Assembly (NCBI GenBank): GCA_013180625.2
Contig: SNVD02013300.1
Span: forward strand, 1-64,000
Reading direction: 5' to 3'
From: Boswellia sacra
Taxonomy: Eukaryota; Streptophyta; Magnoliopsida; Sapindales; Burseraceae
DNA: 64,000 bases
Within the stretch, counting starts at the first letter, position 1; the number at the start of each line of letters is the position of its first letter. The position numbers and the translations under genes are program-made. The notes beneath the pieces were generated by a model. It ran no database searches. It saw only the letters and a list, made by a program, of their open reading frames with translations, and was not told where the DNA came from. Shown piece by piece: positions 1-10,215 of this stretch.

Positions 1-3000
1 ATGTCTAACTCTCTTCTAATTATGCAAAATCTATCTTGACTAAGGGGTTTAGTAAATATATCGGCTAATTGTTTATCGGTGGGAACAAAATTCTAAAGAA
101 ATATTACCTTTTTGCACATGATCTCTAATAAAATGATGTCTAATCTCTATATGCTTAGTCCTAGAGTGTTGTATGGGATTTTTTAAAATGTTGATGGCAC
201 TTGTATCTGTCACATTGATGGGAATATGATCAAATACCACACCATAATCTTTCAAAATTTGTTTCATCCAAAGAGATTGTGCATAACAACTTCCTACTGC
301 AATATACTCGGCTTCCGCGGTTGATAAGGCAACAGAATTTTGTTTTCTACTAAACCATGAGACTAATGCATATCCTAGAAAATGGCAAGAGCCACTAGTG
401 CTCTTTCTATCAAGAAGACTTCCGGCAAAGTCCGCATCCGAATAACTAATTAGATCAAAATTATCACACTTAGGATACCAAAGACCTAGATTTATGGTTC
501 GAAGAAGATATCTAAATATCCTTTTGACAGCTTTAAGGTGAGATTCCTTTGGACAAGATTGAAATCTAGCACACATACACATACTAAACATAATATCAGG
601 TCTACAAGCAGTTAAATACAAAAGAGAGCCAATCATACCTCGATATTTTGTTACCTTAACATCTTTTCCTTTCTCATCTTTGTCAAGCTTGGTTAATGTA
701 CCCATAGGTGTGTTATATGTCCTTGAATTATCCATGCCAAACTTCTTGAGAAGATCTATTGTGTATTTAGCTTGATTAATGAAGATCCCATCTATTGATT
801 GCTTGATTTGAAGTCCAAGGAAGAAATTTAATTCTCCCATTAAGCTCATTTCAAATTCTTGTTGCATGCACTTGAAAAATTCCTCACACATAGAGACATT
901 GGTAGCACCAAATATAATATCATCAACATAGATTTGAACAATTAATAAATCATCATTTTTGGTTTAACAAAAAGAGTAGTATCAACTTTTTTCATTTCGA
1001 AACCATTATCAATGAGAAATTTGCTCAATCTATCATACCATGCTCTTGGTGCTTGTTTCAAGCCATAAAGTGCCTTTTTGAGTTTGAAAACATAGTTTGG
1101 AAAATCATGATTTTGAAAACCAAGAGGTTGCTCTACATATACTTCCTCCATAATGTAACCATTTAAAAATGCACTTTTGACATCCCATTTGATATAATGT
1201 AAAATTTTTATAACATGCAAATGCACACAACATTCTAATTGATTCTAATCTAGCAACTGGTGCAAAGGTTTCCTCATAATCAATACCTTCTTCTTGATTG
1301 TATCCTTGAGCAACAAGTCTAGCTTTGTTTCTAATAATGGTGCCATTTTCATATACTTTATTTCTAAAAATCCATTTAGTGCCTATAATAGAATGATTTT
1401 TAGGTCTAGGAACTAATTCCTAAACTTGATTTCTCTCAAATTGATTCAATTCTTCTTGCATAGCTAAAATCCAACTTTCGTCATTTTCGGCTTCTTTAAA
1501 AGATTTTGGTTCAAATTGAGAGACAAAAGCAAAATGATTACAAAAGTTCTTAAAAGAAGATCCAGTTTTCATACCTTGTGATGGTTCACCAATAATGAGA
1601 TCTTTAGGGTGAGCTTTTGCATATCTCCATCCCTTTGGTAATTCTTGGGAAGAATCATTTACTTCCTCAAGCTTTTCTTGTTGAAGTTGTATTCATCTTG
1701 GCTCTTTTTATCAAGCCTTGATTCCTTGATTTGCCTTTCTACCTAAACAATATCATCATCTAAATTCTTTGAAGAAATAACATTAGTTTCATCAAATTCA
1801 ACATGCATAGATTCTTCAATAGTAAGAGTCTTTTGTTAAAAACTCTATATGCTTTACTATAGTTGGAGTAGCCAAAAAAAATTCCAACATCGGCTTTTGC
1901 ATCAAATTTTCCAAGGTTATCCTTGGTGTTTAAAATAAAACATTTACATCCAAAAACTTTAAAAAAATCCAATGTTGGGTTTTCTTCCTTTCCAAAGTTC
2001 ATAAGGAGTTTTTATTAAAGCTCTAATATGTACTCTATTGATTATAAAGCATGCGGTATTAACGGCTTCGGCCCAAAAATATTTTGGTAAATTATTTTCA
2101 AATAACATGGTTCTAGCCATTTCTTGGATAGTCCTATTTTTCCTCTTAATAACACCATTTGTTGTAGAGTTCTAGGTGAGGAAAAATTATGTTCAAAACT
2201 ATTTTCATCACAAAGATTTTCAAATGCAACATTGTCTACTTCACCACCATGATCACTCCTAATGGACACAATAGAATATCCTTTTTGATTTTGGACTCTT
2301 TTTGCAAATTGAAAAAGCTTGTATGGCCTCATTTTTAGTTTTCAAAAATAATACCCAAGTGAATCTTGAATAATCATCCACAATAACAAAAACATAATAC
2401 TTTCCACCAAGGCTTTGAGTTCTTGATGGTCCAAATAAATCCAAATGAAGTAATTGTAGGGTTTATTTGTTGAAATAAATTTCTTATGTTTAAAAGAAGT
2501 TCTCACTTGTTTTCCAAATTGGCAAGCATCACAAATCTTATCCTTTTCAAATTTTATTTTTGGAAGACCATCAACTAAATCATTTTTAGAAATTTTTGAA
2601 ATTGTGTCAATGCTAGCATGACCTAACCTTCTATGCCATAACCAAGCATCATGATTAACAATGAAACAATTTTCTACATGATCATTAACATCAAAATCAA
2701 TTGTATAAATATTACCAAATCTATTACCAACAAATAATGTCTTATTGTTACTAACATCCTTAATCACACATCTATTAGGCTCAAAAGCAACAAAATATCC
2801 CTTATCACACAATTGACTAATGCTAATCAAATCATGTTTTAAATCATGAACAAGCAAAACATCTTTAATAATAGGTGAAGAAGGGTTACCAATATCACCA
2901 TGTCCCATTACCCTTCCTTTGGCATTATCACCGAAGGTCACATATCCTCCTTTCTTCATGATTAATCTTGAAAATTTGGAGGCATCTCCAGTCATATGCC

Positions 3001-3043
3001 TTGAGCATCCACTATCTAAATACCACTTGTGTTTGCCACTCAT
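1..3043 (-). pseudogene. copia 1 pol remnant (protease, integrase, RT, RNase H)
   Basis: Translated pieces give the copia pol domains in order. The protease motif YLDSGCSRHMTG lies just below 3043. The GAG-pre-integrase motif [11 protein letters not shown] is near 2.6 kb. An integrase piece with RSDHGGE lies at 2.2-2.3 kb. The integrase C-terminal region (FKVFGCKCFIL) is at 1.76-2.0 kb. RT pieces include [18 protein letters not shown] at 942-1226 and the catalytic YVDD box at about 895-930. RNase H ends with RTKHIEIRHHFIRD. The frames shift repeatedly. For example, after about position 75 the conserved tail VPTDKQLADIFTKPL resumes in another frame, one base out. It once encoded the replication and integration polyprotein and is now non-functional. 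Confidence 0.9.
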
Positions 3044-3640
3044 TTGTCTCTACAATCAACATTCAAGGAGTAACTTTTTGGTACCCAAAAGTTCTTGAGT
3101 CCTTGGGTGTTAGTTTTGGTACTTTTTGGAACCCATATTTGTTTCAAATTAGGATTTCTCTTAATATAGCAAGAATGCACTTTGTGTCCTTTTCTTCCAC
3201 AATAAGTACATGAATGATTAGGATTATTTCTAGAAATAATTTTTAAAATACTTTTGATTTTTATGAGTTTTATATCCTAAACCTCTTTTATCAAAAACAC
3301 ACCTTGGTTTTGTAACATAGAATTCAAATTTTTTGTACTTTTTGTAAAACTATCAACAATATTTCTTAAGTCATTATTTTCCTTTTTTCAAAATAACATT
3401 TTCTTTCTCTAATTTATCAAAATCCTTTTGTTTTAAAATCTCATTTTCAGTTTTTAATAAATGTATTTGATTTTCCAAACTTTCAAAATCTTTTGCTTTA
3501 AAATTTCATTTTCATTTTCTAAAACTTCATTTATTTCCACCAACTCTTCTAATTGAGATAACATGATTTTTGACTTCTTTTTTAAAGCATTGATTTTTGA
3601 ATTTTGTTTATCAACTTGCACATGTAAATTTTTGAATGCT

Positions 3641-4590
3641 TCAAGTATTCATCATATGAAAGTTAGGATCATAGTTTAGAATACTTACCTCATCTTCACT
3701 TAAAGCCATGAAGCACATGTTTGCCACTTCGCAATCTTCTTCTTCGGTGGAGCTAGCTTCACTATCATCCCAATTTGTGGCTTTCATTGCTTTGGATTTC
3801 TTGTTTTGACTCTTGACGTAAGGACAATCCATCTTTACATGTCCCGGTTTCTTGCACTCATAGCAAATGACTTGATCATTTTTCTTATCTTGCTTTGAGC
3901 TTTGCCCTTTGTACTCCCTTCTAGAATTCTTCTTGAATCCTGGGTTTCTTCTAATCATCCTTTTTAGCTTTCTTGTGATGAATACAAGATCTTCATCATC
4001 TCCTTCATCGTCGGACTCATCATCTTCTTTTGTTGAAGATTTGAAAGCGATATTTTCTTTTTCTTGAAATCTTCTTCATTCTCCTTCAAGGTGATTTCAT
4101 GAGTCATGAGAGAACCCATAAGTTCTTCTAATGGTAGTTTGGTTAGGTCCTTTGCTTCTTGAATTGCCGTCACCTTTGGCTCCCAAGATTTTGGTAGACA
4201 CCTAAAAATCTTTCTCACCATTTCAACATTAGAATAAGATTTACCAAGAGATTTCAAACTATTAATAATATCCGTAAATCTAGTAAACATTTCAGAAATT
4301 GATTCATCCGATTTCATCTAAAAAAGCTCATAACTATGAACTAGCATACTAATTTTGGATTCTTTAACTTGACTAGTTCCTTCATGAGTTACTTCAAGTG
4401 TGTGCCATATTCTTGTGCCGTAGAACAAGTAGATATTCTATTAAACTCATTTCTATCTAGAGCACAATACAACACATTCATAGCTTTAACATTCAAACAC
4501 AATTTCTTTTTATCATCTTCACTAAAAAACTCTTTAGTTCTTTCAGGCATGCATTTTTCTTCCATTTTCCAAATTTTTGGTTAGGAACAA
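3641..4590 (-). pseudogene. copia 1 gag remnant
   Basis: Two minus-strand pieces belong to the copia capsid/nucleocapsid protein. The piece at 3964-4317 is a UBN2-type gag segment (motifs FTDIINSLKSLGKSYSN and LPKSWEPKVTAIQEA). The piece at 3641-3958 holds one CCHC zinc knuckle (CYECKKPGHVKMDC) in a basic, Lys/Asn-rich context, as expected of an RNA-binding nucleocapsid. The N-terminal part (about 4320-4590) reads in another frame. Zinc-knuckle residues are intact, but frameshifts at about 3960 and 4320 break the gene. Confidence 0.85.
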
Positions 4591-4797
4591 AAGGTCCTCC
4601 AAAAAAACAATAGACCACAAATTCATTAATCCCAAAAGATTTCAAGGAACAAATACTTTCATTCTAGTTTTTCCAATAAGGGAGTAACACTTCAATTAAA
4701 AAATGGAGTCTAGAGATAGAAAGTCCCTTCAACATATGAAGGGTGAATTAAAGTTGTCATAGCTCAAAGTCGATAAGAATAAAAAAATGAGCAACCT

Positions 4798-4810
4798 GCT
4801 CTGATTACCA
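4798..4810 (-). other. primer-binding site of copia 1
   Basis: On the minus strand the sequence next to the LTR reads TGGTAATCAGAGC. This is the usual initiator-Met tRNA primer site TGGTATCAGAGC with one extra A. It fixes the element strand and the inner LTR edge. Confidence 0.85.
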
Positions 4811-5207
4811 CTGTTGACCTAGGTTATGGCAAAAAACCCAAGAGGGGGGTGACATTGGGTTTTTATTTCATCAACAACGGATTTAGAAAACTTTTCTTGA
4901 AGATCCAAATTAGTTCCACTCTTTTCTTGAAAATAAAGGTGAAGAAGATGAAATTAGAATTTATCAAAGATGCAATCAAAAGAATAATAATGATGAACAA
5001 TCACAAGTGCAAGTAAATGTAAGGAGGAAAGGGATAGAGAGAGTGCAAACTCAATTTACGTGGTTCGGCAAACCTTGCCTACGTCCACGGGCTCCTAGCT
5101 CCACGAGCTAAGCTTTCCACTAAGTTGTAGGATCTTTACAACACCCCCCCCTTGCTTTGATGGAAAAACAAACCTCCACCAGGGACTTTTTTCTTCAAAA
5201 CTTCTTG

Positions 5208-5460
5208 ATAAAACCACCACCAAGAGTCTTCCTTGTGAACAACCTCACCAGGCAAACTCCTCAAAACCCTTGATAAAAAACACCACACCAAGAGTTTCTC
5301 TTGATGAACAACCTCACCAAGGCAACTTTCTTCAACCCTTGATAACACCACACCAAGAGTTCTTCTTGATGAACAACCTCACCAAGGCAAATTCCTTCAA
5401 CTCTTGATAACACCACACCAAGAGTTCTTCTTGATGAACAACATCACTAAGGAAAGAGTT
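5208..5460. repeat. 63-bp tandem repeat, about 4 units, inside the LTR
   Basis: Four imperfect copies of about 63 bp start with cttgataa...caccacacc and continue ccaagagttcttcttgatgaacaacctcaccaaggcaa. Copies begin near 5208, 5270, 5337 and 5400. The last two are the most alike. Confidence 0.85.
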
Positions 5461-5769
5461 CTCTCAAGGATAACTTTTATCCTTTACAAGAAGATCTCAC
5501 TCTCACTACAATACAAAAACAAAGAAAATTTTTACAACAAAAATACAACTCTCTTCAAAGAGTAGATAAAGAATATAAAAGCTCTCTAGACTTGATATTT
5601 CTCTTGTTTTTTTGCTTGATAAAATGCTTCTTTTGCACTTCTTGTCTTGCTGAATGCATGGGAGAAGGGCTCCTTTTATAGGCAAATGAGATGAACTTGA
5701 ACAAGTGAATACACTAACTCCAAATTTTCTGCCCACCATAAAAACCGTAATCTTGTCTGCCATTTTTGT

Positions 5770-6480
5770 CAATGTTCCGTTTGAAATTTGAAAATCTGTA
5801 AAACATAAAAGATCTGCACATTTGAATAAGCTTCCAACGCATTAAGAATCAAGTCATTTGGATATCTGTAGCTCAAGATATGGCCAAAACACCATTCGGT
5901 GCTCATGTGACTTGATTTTTCTTTCTTGTGTCAGTCCACCAAATTGAATGATAATTCTGTCAGCCTTCCTTTTGAAATTTGAATTTATTCAAAACATGAA
6001 ATATCTGCATATTTGAATAAGCTTTCTAAAACATTAAGAATGAAAGCATTTGGATATCTCTATCTTAAGATATGACCAAAACACCATTCGGTGCTCATGT
6101 GACTTGATTTTTCTTCTTTGTGTCAGTCCACCGAATTGCATGTCAATTATGTCGGCCTTCTGTTTAAAATTTGAATTTTTTCAAAACATATTAAATGTTA
6201 TTCATTAAGTCATCTTTCCAATGCCACAAGAATCAAGTCATTTTGATTTTTCTAGCTCAAGATATGTCAAAAGGAGTATTCGGTGCTCATGTCAGCTGCT
6301 TCCATTTGTCTTTCAATTTGCATGATGATTTGGACAACCTTGCACTTGAAATTTGAATTTCTTTAAAACATATGAAATGTTATAAATTGAGCAAGCTTTC
6401 CAAAGGCTCAAGAATCACATCATTTGGACATTTATAGAGATATATATGACCAATTGATTGAACATTGCTCATGTGTCACA
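5770..6480. repeat. about 175-bp tandem repeat, 4 diverged units, inside the LTR
   Basis: Each unit has the core gaatttgaa...aaaacat, then aagcttt/tcc...aagaatcaagtcatttgg, gctcaagatatg and cattcggtgctcatgtgac. Copies begin near 5770, 5955, 6135 and 6310; the last is the most diverged. Confidence 0.8.
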
Positions 6481-6690
6481 TTCCTTGAGTCAATCCTTGT
6501 TCTTAAACTTTGGTGCCTTTAAAATGTAGTCTTCTCCTTAGCTTCAACACTTCATTTTAATAAGCCTCTTCTTGATTTTAAAATTATTTCAATGATCTTA
6601 CTCTTGCACATAAATAAAAATGTTAGTAAATCTCAATTAATCAATGTGTATTGTTATCATCAAAATTATCATGTAACCTTAGAGCTAACA

Positions 6691-7084
6691 GAAATATCTA
6701 CTAGACTTAAGATATATCTAGAAAACCCTAGACACTAGAGAGCTCCATGGTCTTCTAGAAGCTTCTGTAGTCTTCTGCTCTCTTCCATCACCATCTGTAA
6801 CCTTCTAGAGTCTTCTAGGGCGTCCTTTTGTCTTTTGCATACTTCTAAAGCCTTCCGGAGTATTCTAGAAGTATCCAGAATATTTCGGAACGTCTTGGAA
6901 CCTTCCAAAAACTTTTGGAATGCCACGTCCAATTTATGCGCCATTAAATTCCTCTCGTTATAAGAATCTCATAACACTATATCACTTGCCTAAAATTCTA
7001 ACTCCTCGGGGGTCATCTAAGTAATTTTCGGGCGCATGCGTGCGGGGCGTGCCATTTGGCCTAATTTCAGGCAAGACGTTGGCA
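6691..7084 (-). repeat. LTR remnant related to the solo LTR at 32035-32809, interrupted by copia 1
   Basis: Read on the minus strand from about 7084 (tgccaacgtc), this aligns with the first half of the solo LTR at 32 kb. Shared blocks are gcaagt.atatagtg, cgagaggaatt and the phased GAA/TTC array. It also shares the following stretch with gatatatct, tagtgt and agggtt.tctag near the copia junction. It stops exactly at the outer edge of the copia LTR, so copia 1 inserted into it. The downstream half, with its TATA box, would lie left of the window. The left boundary at 7084 is approximate. Confidence 0.7.
6751..6920 (-). promoter_or_regulatory. 10-bp phased TTC/GAA array (heat-shock-element-like)
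   Basis: In 17 consecutive 10-bp blocks a TTC-like triplet sits at the same offset (positions ...3 to ...5), and 10 of the 17 are exact TTC. Between 6843 and 6920 a GAA-like triplet also falls midway in most blocks, giving alternating nTTCnnGAAn units at 5-bp steps. That is the binding architecture of heat-shock factors. Function is inferred from the pattern and from its conservation in the second LTR copy. Confidence 0.55.
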
Positions 7085-8384
7085 TGTGGTGATGAGTAGA
7101 AAATGATATATTATTAATTGAGTCGATGGTATACAAAAATATATGTATTACATCTTATCCCAAGTTAAACAGATAAGTAATCTATATAAGTTTAATTACT
7201 TGACAAGAAATAAGCTTATCAAGAATTTTATTTATTTAACTTAAACTTTTGGGTTAAATGATCAATTATTTAACTTGGTATTTTATAACACTACTATTTG
7301 CCCCACCCATATCTACTTGTTGGTATATGAGTTTTTATGTTTGGTTGATTAGTCCGTGTTACACATGACAAGATACGTGGGAAATACTCTCACAAACATA
7401 TACGACAATATAATCTCATGAAGATGGTGAAACCTTGGGTTTTAATGATCTAAAACTCATATTTTGCATGATCTTAATCTTGAAAACGATGCAAAAGACT
7501 ATAAGAGAGATGAAAATCTAATAATCCCATTCCATTTTCTTGCAGTACTAATTAACTTCTAACTAAGTGCTTTGAGTTTTGGTGGGTGAAAAATCCTAAA
7601 TTGAGTTGGATAAATAAATTGTGATCACTTCTTGTGATCTCATCTAAAATATAAAGCCTGCAAAACCTAAACCAACACTAAAGTGAAAGAAAAAGAAGAA
7701 ATGGATAAACTTATTTATTTGTTTATTGTTATTTGTTGAGGACCACTTATGAATGTATAAGGGAAAGTTTTAAGAAATTCCAAGGAAGGCGACTAATTAA
7801 TCTTGACAATTTTAGAGAAACTAAAGCTGATTTGGTATGTTATTTATAAAGTTATTCTAATTGGTTAGTGATTAAAATGGATTAATAATTAAATGTAGTA
7901 CATTGATGCATTATTTTTTCCGTTATATTTAGTGTTACAAAAGACTAGCAACGTGGTGGAAAATAATTGATGGAAATTAAGAAATAATAACCCACAATAT
8001 GCTATTATTAAGAACACAGCTATCCACCTCCTATCTTATTAACATTTTGTGATTATAAGAAAGATCTAGGTGCTGTGGCTGCCTCATTTCATTGCTCTCC
8101 TATTTCATGAAGATGGAATGGTATAACCTAAGACACAATATATCACAACATCATTAGCTAATTACATGCATATCTCCTAGAAAAAATAGAATACATATAC
8201 ATACATACATATAAATACATATACGTGTATATATATATATGTATGTATACACACACACACACACACGTTAAAGAAAATGTGTCCAAAGTCTTGAAAACGA
8301 TAGTGATTAAACATATGAAACATCTATATAATTTTAGAAAACAATAAACAATTAACAAAATAATTAGGAATAATAATTTTTTTT
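7085..8384. other. intergenic, AT-rich; 3' flank of LTP pseudogene
   Basis: I see no supportable gene. 8106-8160 (gaagatggaa...aacctaagaca...atcacaa) is alignable with 32855-32920 beside the second LTP-like gene and is part of the duplicated segment. 8190-8266 is an impure ATAC / TA / AC microsatellite. Confidence 0.6.
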
Positions 8385-8650
8385 TCTTATTTCCACATCT
8401 TGTTCCGGGTATAAATACTTTGCCACAACACTGTGAAACATGAACTAGTCTCCAAACCCTAGCCTGTATTACATAGTTGCACAAGCATGGCACATCCACA
8501 TGCTTCAACACCTGACGACACTGTGGAGACGGGAAAACCCCCGGCCTTAGAACGTAATCCTCACACTTGAGATCAACCATAAGCATATACGTTTAACATG
8601 TGGGGTTAACTTGAGCTAAAACTTAGTCTGCGAACATTAAAACTCTGGCC
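8385..8650 (-). pseudogene. lipid-transfer-protein-like (8-Cys) pseudogene
   Basis: A minus-strand stretch aligns with the LTP-like protein at 33781-34119: VFPSPQCRQVLKHVDVPCLC matches PPSPECCEVVKTVNVPCLC, and CCGKVFIPGTRCGNK matches FYGQIIFHGTKCGSK. The 5' part reads GQSFNVR (near 8640), which parallels the GQSCDPD start of the mature paralog, but is followed by stops. One Cys of the CC pair is Arg, a few residues before the last two cysteines are deleted, and the ancestral stop is lost, so the open frame runs on into unrelated Leu-rich residues. No signal peptide is found in frame. It is a decayed direct duplicate; the family normally encodes secreted lipid-binding proteins held by four disulfides. 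Confidence 0.75.
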
Positions 8651-9941
8651 TCCATCGATAGTGCAAATAAGGGTTACATAAACCCCAGCACTCTTTTTTC
8701 TCTCTTGCTTCAAAATTTGATGCTAGGTAATAAATAATTGGTTTTGAGTATCTCTAAATGCAGTGTCACATTTTTTACATGCTATACCCGACCTTTGGCT
8801 CGAATTTAGGGCATGATATTGTTGTGGATTAACATAATATATATGATTTGTGTACAAATTTTTTATTAAACGAAAAAAATGTTCAAAATATATTAAAATT
8901 GATATTTCTCTCACAAATAAGTGATCAGTGGACAACAATCTCACAACATGTCATATTGATCACTCAGTAACGATGTTACCAGCAGACCAATATTTAAGTT
9001 TGGAATTTTAAATCTAAAATGGCAATTAGCTCTTGCTTTCATAGTGGTTCAGTATTATTAATTACTATCATACTTTGTAAGCTTAATTTGATTCTAAATC
9101 TAAAGGATTAAAAGAATAAAACTATGCTCTATAGAAATCTTTTTTACTTTGTTCTTTTCTGAATTAACCTAGCAGTTAATATCAGTTACTACCCTTGGGT
9201 TTTTGTAAAAAAATCACTCGGACGTAACTTTCAATATTTTATCATTATCTACCCTTACCTTTTATGGAATCCAACAATCACTCCCTTGGCTGAAATCAAC
9301 AATATTAGAAGGGCAAATGGGACTTTTCACTTGTTTCTAATTTTTAAGCTATATAAAAACCTATATAAGATTACCAAAAGAGAAAATCCCACCTAAATCT
9401 GCCGCCTTCGCCCACACACACTTAAACCCACAAAAGTAGTGGCCTCTGTCAGCTCCACCACCCTTAAAAGCCATCGTCTCCACCAGCTCGACCACGACAA
9501 AAGTCATTGCCTTCACGGTTCATACCACTTACATGCCAAAAAGCCACTAGTGCCTCCACCATGGTTTGTACCACTCGTGCATTGTCGATGTTTTTCTTGT
9601 TCCTTTCCCACAACCACTCCTTTCTCCAAGAGTTCTTACTCTCTAGGGTTTCTATTTTTTTGGTTTTGTAATCGGAAGTTTGTTTAATTGGTATATATCA
9701 TGGGTGTTGGTCTGAGATTTGAAAAATTTGAGAGCTCAGTTTTATTTCTGTTACTAATATTTTTATTTTTTTATGCATATTTGTTTGAGAAAATTGAAAA
9801 AATAGACAGAATTAGGGGCCTGTAGTGAAAATTAGATACATCATGAGAAATTTTCATGTCATAGGCACTTTCCTCAAAAAATGACCAAAATACCCTTAAT
9901 AATTGAAAAGAAAAAAGAAAGAAAAATAAACAAGGGTTCCG
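8651..9941. other. intergenic, no supported gene
   Basis: AT-rich sequence. A short ORF at 9439-9687 is His/Ser/Pro-rich, has no recognisable domain and looks like a chance frame in a C-rich patch. Confidence 0.5.
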
Positions 9942-10215
9942 TCAATTCATGCCATCAAGTGTCGATTTCATGCTGTCGATTATCGGATTTCATGCCTTCG
10001 AGTGTAGAATTTCATGTTGTCAAGTGTCAGATTCCGTCGAGTGTTAGATTTTTATACTGTTGAGTGTTAGATTCCATATCGTTGAGTGTCGACTTTGATG
10101 CCTTCGAATATCGGATTTCATGTTGTCAAGTGTCGGATTCTGTCAAATGTCGGATTTTATATTGTTGAGTGTCGGATTTCATGCTGTCGAGTGTTAGATT
10201 TCATGCTATCGAATT
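9942..10215. repeat. 22-bp tandem repeat (minisatellite)
   Basis: About a dozen imperfect copies of a unit like tcgagtgtcggatttcatgc follow one another (atttcatgctgtcgagtgt, atttcatgttgtcaagtgt and so on). Alternate units carry tttcatgc/ttgtc or ttctgtc variants. Small ORFs here are repeat translations. Confidence 0.85.

Larger units (their letters stand above)
1..6690 (-). mobile_element. Ty1/copia LTR retrotransposon 1, degenerate, cut by window edge
   Basis: The parts run right to left on the minus strand: 5' LTR (4812-6690), primer-binding site (4798-4810), gag (about 3.64-4.6 kb), protease, integrase, reverse transcriptase and RNase H (1-3.1 kb). The order PR-INT-RT-RH identifies Ty1/copia. 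The 3' LTR lies before position 1. The coding region is broken by many frameshifts and stops, so the copy cannot make its own proteins. The long LTR that starts TGTTAGCTCTAAGG on the element strand resembles the SIRE/Maximus group; that lineage call is tentative. The element lies inside an older LTR remnant that resumes at 6691. Confidence 0.93.
4812..6690 (-). repeat. 5' LTR of copia 1, 1.88 kb
   Basis: It is bounded by TGTT...AACA ends. The inner edge is one base from the primer site and the outer edge is at 6690 (agctaaca). On the plus strand the first 300 bp include the U5-like motif ggttcggc...cctacgtccacgggc (5060-5095), also seen in the other copia LTRs here. Two internal tandem arrays (63-bp and about 175-bp units) explain the unusual length. 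ORFs here (for example 5136-5351 and 5506-5772) are read through repeats and are not genes. The possible target-site copy is gaaat at 6691-6695; its partner lies outside the window. Confidence 0.85.

Noticed and set aside
6735..6944. 69-aa ORF with Leu/Arg/Glu repeats
   Set aside because: It is the translation of the 10-bp phased LTR array.
8158..8384. C-terminal extension of the 8.2-kb ORF (Leu/Ile- then Tyr/Met-rich)
   Set aside because: It reads past the lost stop of the LTP pseudogene into a microsatellite.
9439..9687. 82-aa plus-strand ORF
   Set aside because: Low-complexity composition, no domain, no paralog or promoter evidence.
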